Shown piece after piece: positions 12,924-13,399 of a DNA stretch of 13,399 bases. The DNA is taken from positions 1 through 13,399 of the forward strand of contig USHS01000012.1 in NCBI GenBank assembly GCA_900554585.1, read 5' to 3'. Every line of letters begins with the position of its first letter. The first letter of the stretch is position 1. A program made the position numbers and the translations under genes. This DNA comes from an uncultured Collinsella sp. GTDB lineage: Bacteria; Actinomycetota; Coriobacteriia; Coriobacteriales; Coriobacteriaceae. A model generated the notes under the pieces. The model saw only the letters and a list, made by a program, of their open reading frames with translations, was not told the DNA's origin and searched no databases.

Positions 12924-13399
12924 TACTTGAGCACCCAATTATCGAAAGATAGACCATAGCTTGAATACTTGTCGCAGAGGTCCTTAACCGTACCGTCCTC
13001 GTAGAGTGCCTTGAGCGACTCGGTCACGGCATCGGCCGACTTGGTGTCGCCCTTCTTAAAGCCGACGGCGTAGTGCTCGCTGGACAGCGGCTCATCAAGC
13101 TGTGTATAGGCATCGGGCTTGGCGGCAAGCTGATACTGGGCAATCGAGAGGTCACAGGCGACGGTATCGACTGCACCACTCTCGAGCTGCATAAACGCCG
13201 TGTTGTACTCACCGATGGTATCGAGCGTGGCAAACGTCGCGGCCAAATCCTTCTGGTCGCCCTCGAGCACATCCTGTGCAGCGGAATCAGTCTGGGTAAT
13301 CACGGTCTTGCCGGCAAGATCGTCCCAGCTCTTGATGCCCGCATCCTTCTTGACCACCAGCACCTGCTCGTTGAGCATGTACGGCTCGGAGAACGTGTA
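12923..13399 (-). CDS. Amino acid ABC transporter substrate-binding protein, 5'-truncated by window end
   Basis: This is the C-terminal 158 residues of an extracytoplasmic solute-binding protein (SBP_bac_3/GlnH type). The frame is open to the window edge. The first visible residues YTFSEPYMLNEQVLVVKKD match the usual FSxPYxxxxQxLVVKK hinge region, so the ATG at 13378 is internal. WDDLAGKTVITQTDSAAQD, then ESGAVDTVACDLSIAQY and the terminal YEDGTVKDLCDKY helix follow the family order. The N-terminal lobe, signal peptide and promoter lie beyond position 13399. It would capture a polar amino acid and deliver it to the permease, whose gene overlaps its stop by one base. Confidence 0.93.
   Translation of the reverse strand, partial: YTFSEPYMLNEQVLVVKKDAGIKSWDDLAGKTVITQTDSAAQDVLEGDQKDLAATFATLDTIGEYNTAFMQLESGAVDTVACDLSIAQYQLAAKPDAYTQLDEPLSSEHYAVGFKKGDTKSADAVTESLKALYEDGTVKDLCDKYSSYGLSFDNWVLK

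Noticed and set aside
13376..13378. ATG at 13378 as the true start of the binding protein
   Set aside because: The frame stays open to the window edge with family-typical residues before it, so the gene is truncated, not short.

Overview
The window looks like part of a GC-rich genome of a gut actinobacterium of the class Coriobacteriia, most plausibly Collinsella or a close relative. This is inferred from coding style, gene set and layout, not from a marker gene. It is an ordinary chromosomal-looking segment: there is no rRNA, tRNA, CRISPR array, integrase or insertion sequence. The first 48 bases are not biological. They match an Illumina Nextera i7 adapter, so the left edge is a contig end with untrimmed adapter. 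The right edge cuts through a gene.

Layout. (1) 49-4490: a sugar-uptake locus. A fructose-family PTS EIIBC gene and a GatZ/KbaZ-family gene lie on the minus strand and end in two stacked hairpins. A LacI-family regulator diverges from them across a 415-base control region with a cluster of operator-like half-sites. Neither an EIIA, a sugar-phosphate kinase nor the usual catalytic aldolase partner GatY/KbaY is present. (2) 4491-5573: a gene for a secreted or membrane-anchored DNA/RNA non-specific endonuclease. Its ribosome binding site lies inside a strong inverted repeat. (3) 5574-9000: an aldo/keto reductase and a DHA2-type MFS transporter, translationally coupled on the minus strand and divergent from a LysR-type regulator. 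The shared control region holds a credible promoter and two palindromes about two helical turns apart. Just downstream of the transporter is a short copy of the 3' end of an EF-G-like gene. (4) 9001-11202: an EF-G2-like translational GTPase whose G3 and G4 motifs are unusual. (5) 11443-13399: the end of a polar amino acid ABC transporter operon (substrate-binding protein, permease, ATPase) with overlapping genes and its own terminator.

How the genes fit together. The first module would import and phosphorylate a ketohexose-like sugar under LacI control. The third looks like a LysR-controlled reduce-and-export pair. The last is a complete amino acid importer apart from the truncated binding protein. 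I did not find a clearly new biological system. The points most worth a second look are the orphan GatZ-like gene paired with a PTS, the duplicated EF-G tail, the degenerate GTPase motifs and the hairpin over the nuclease ribosome binding site.
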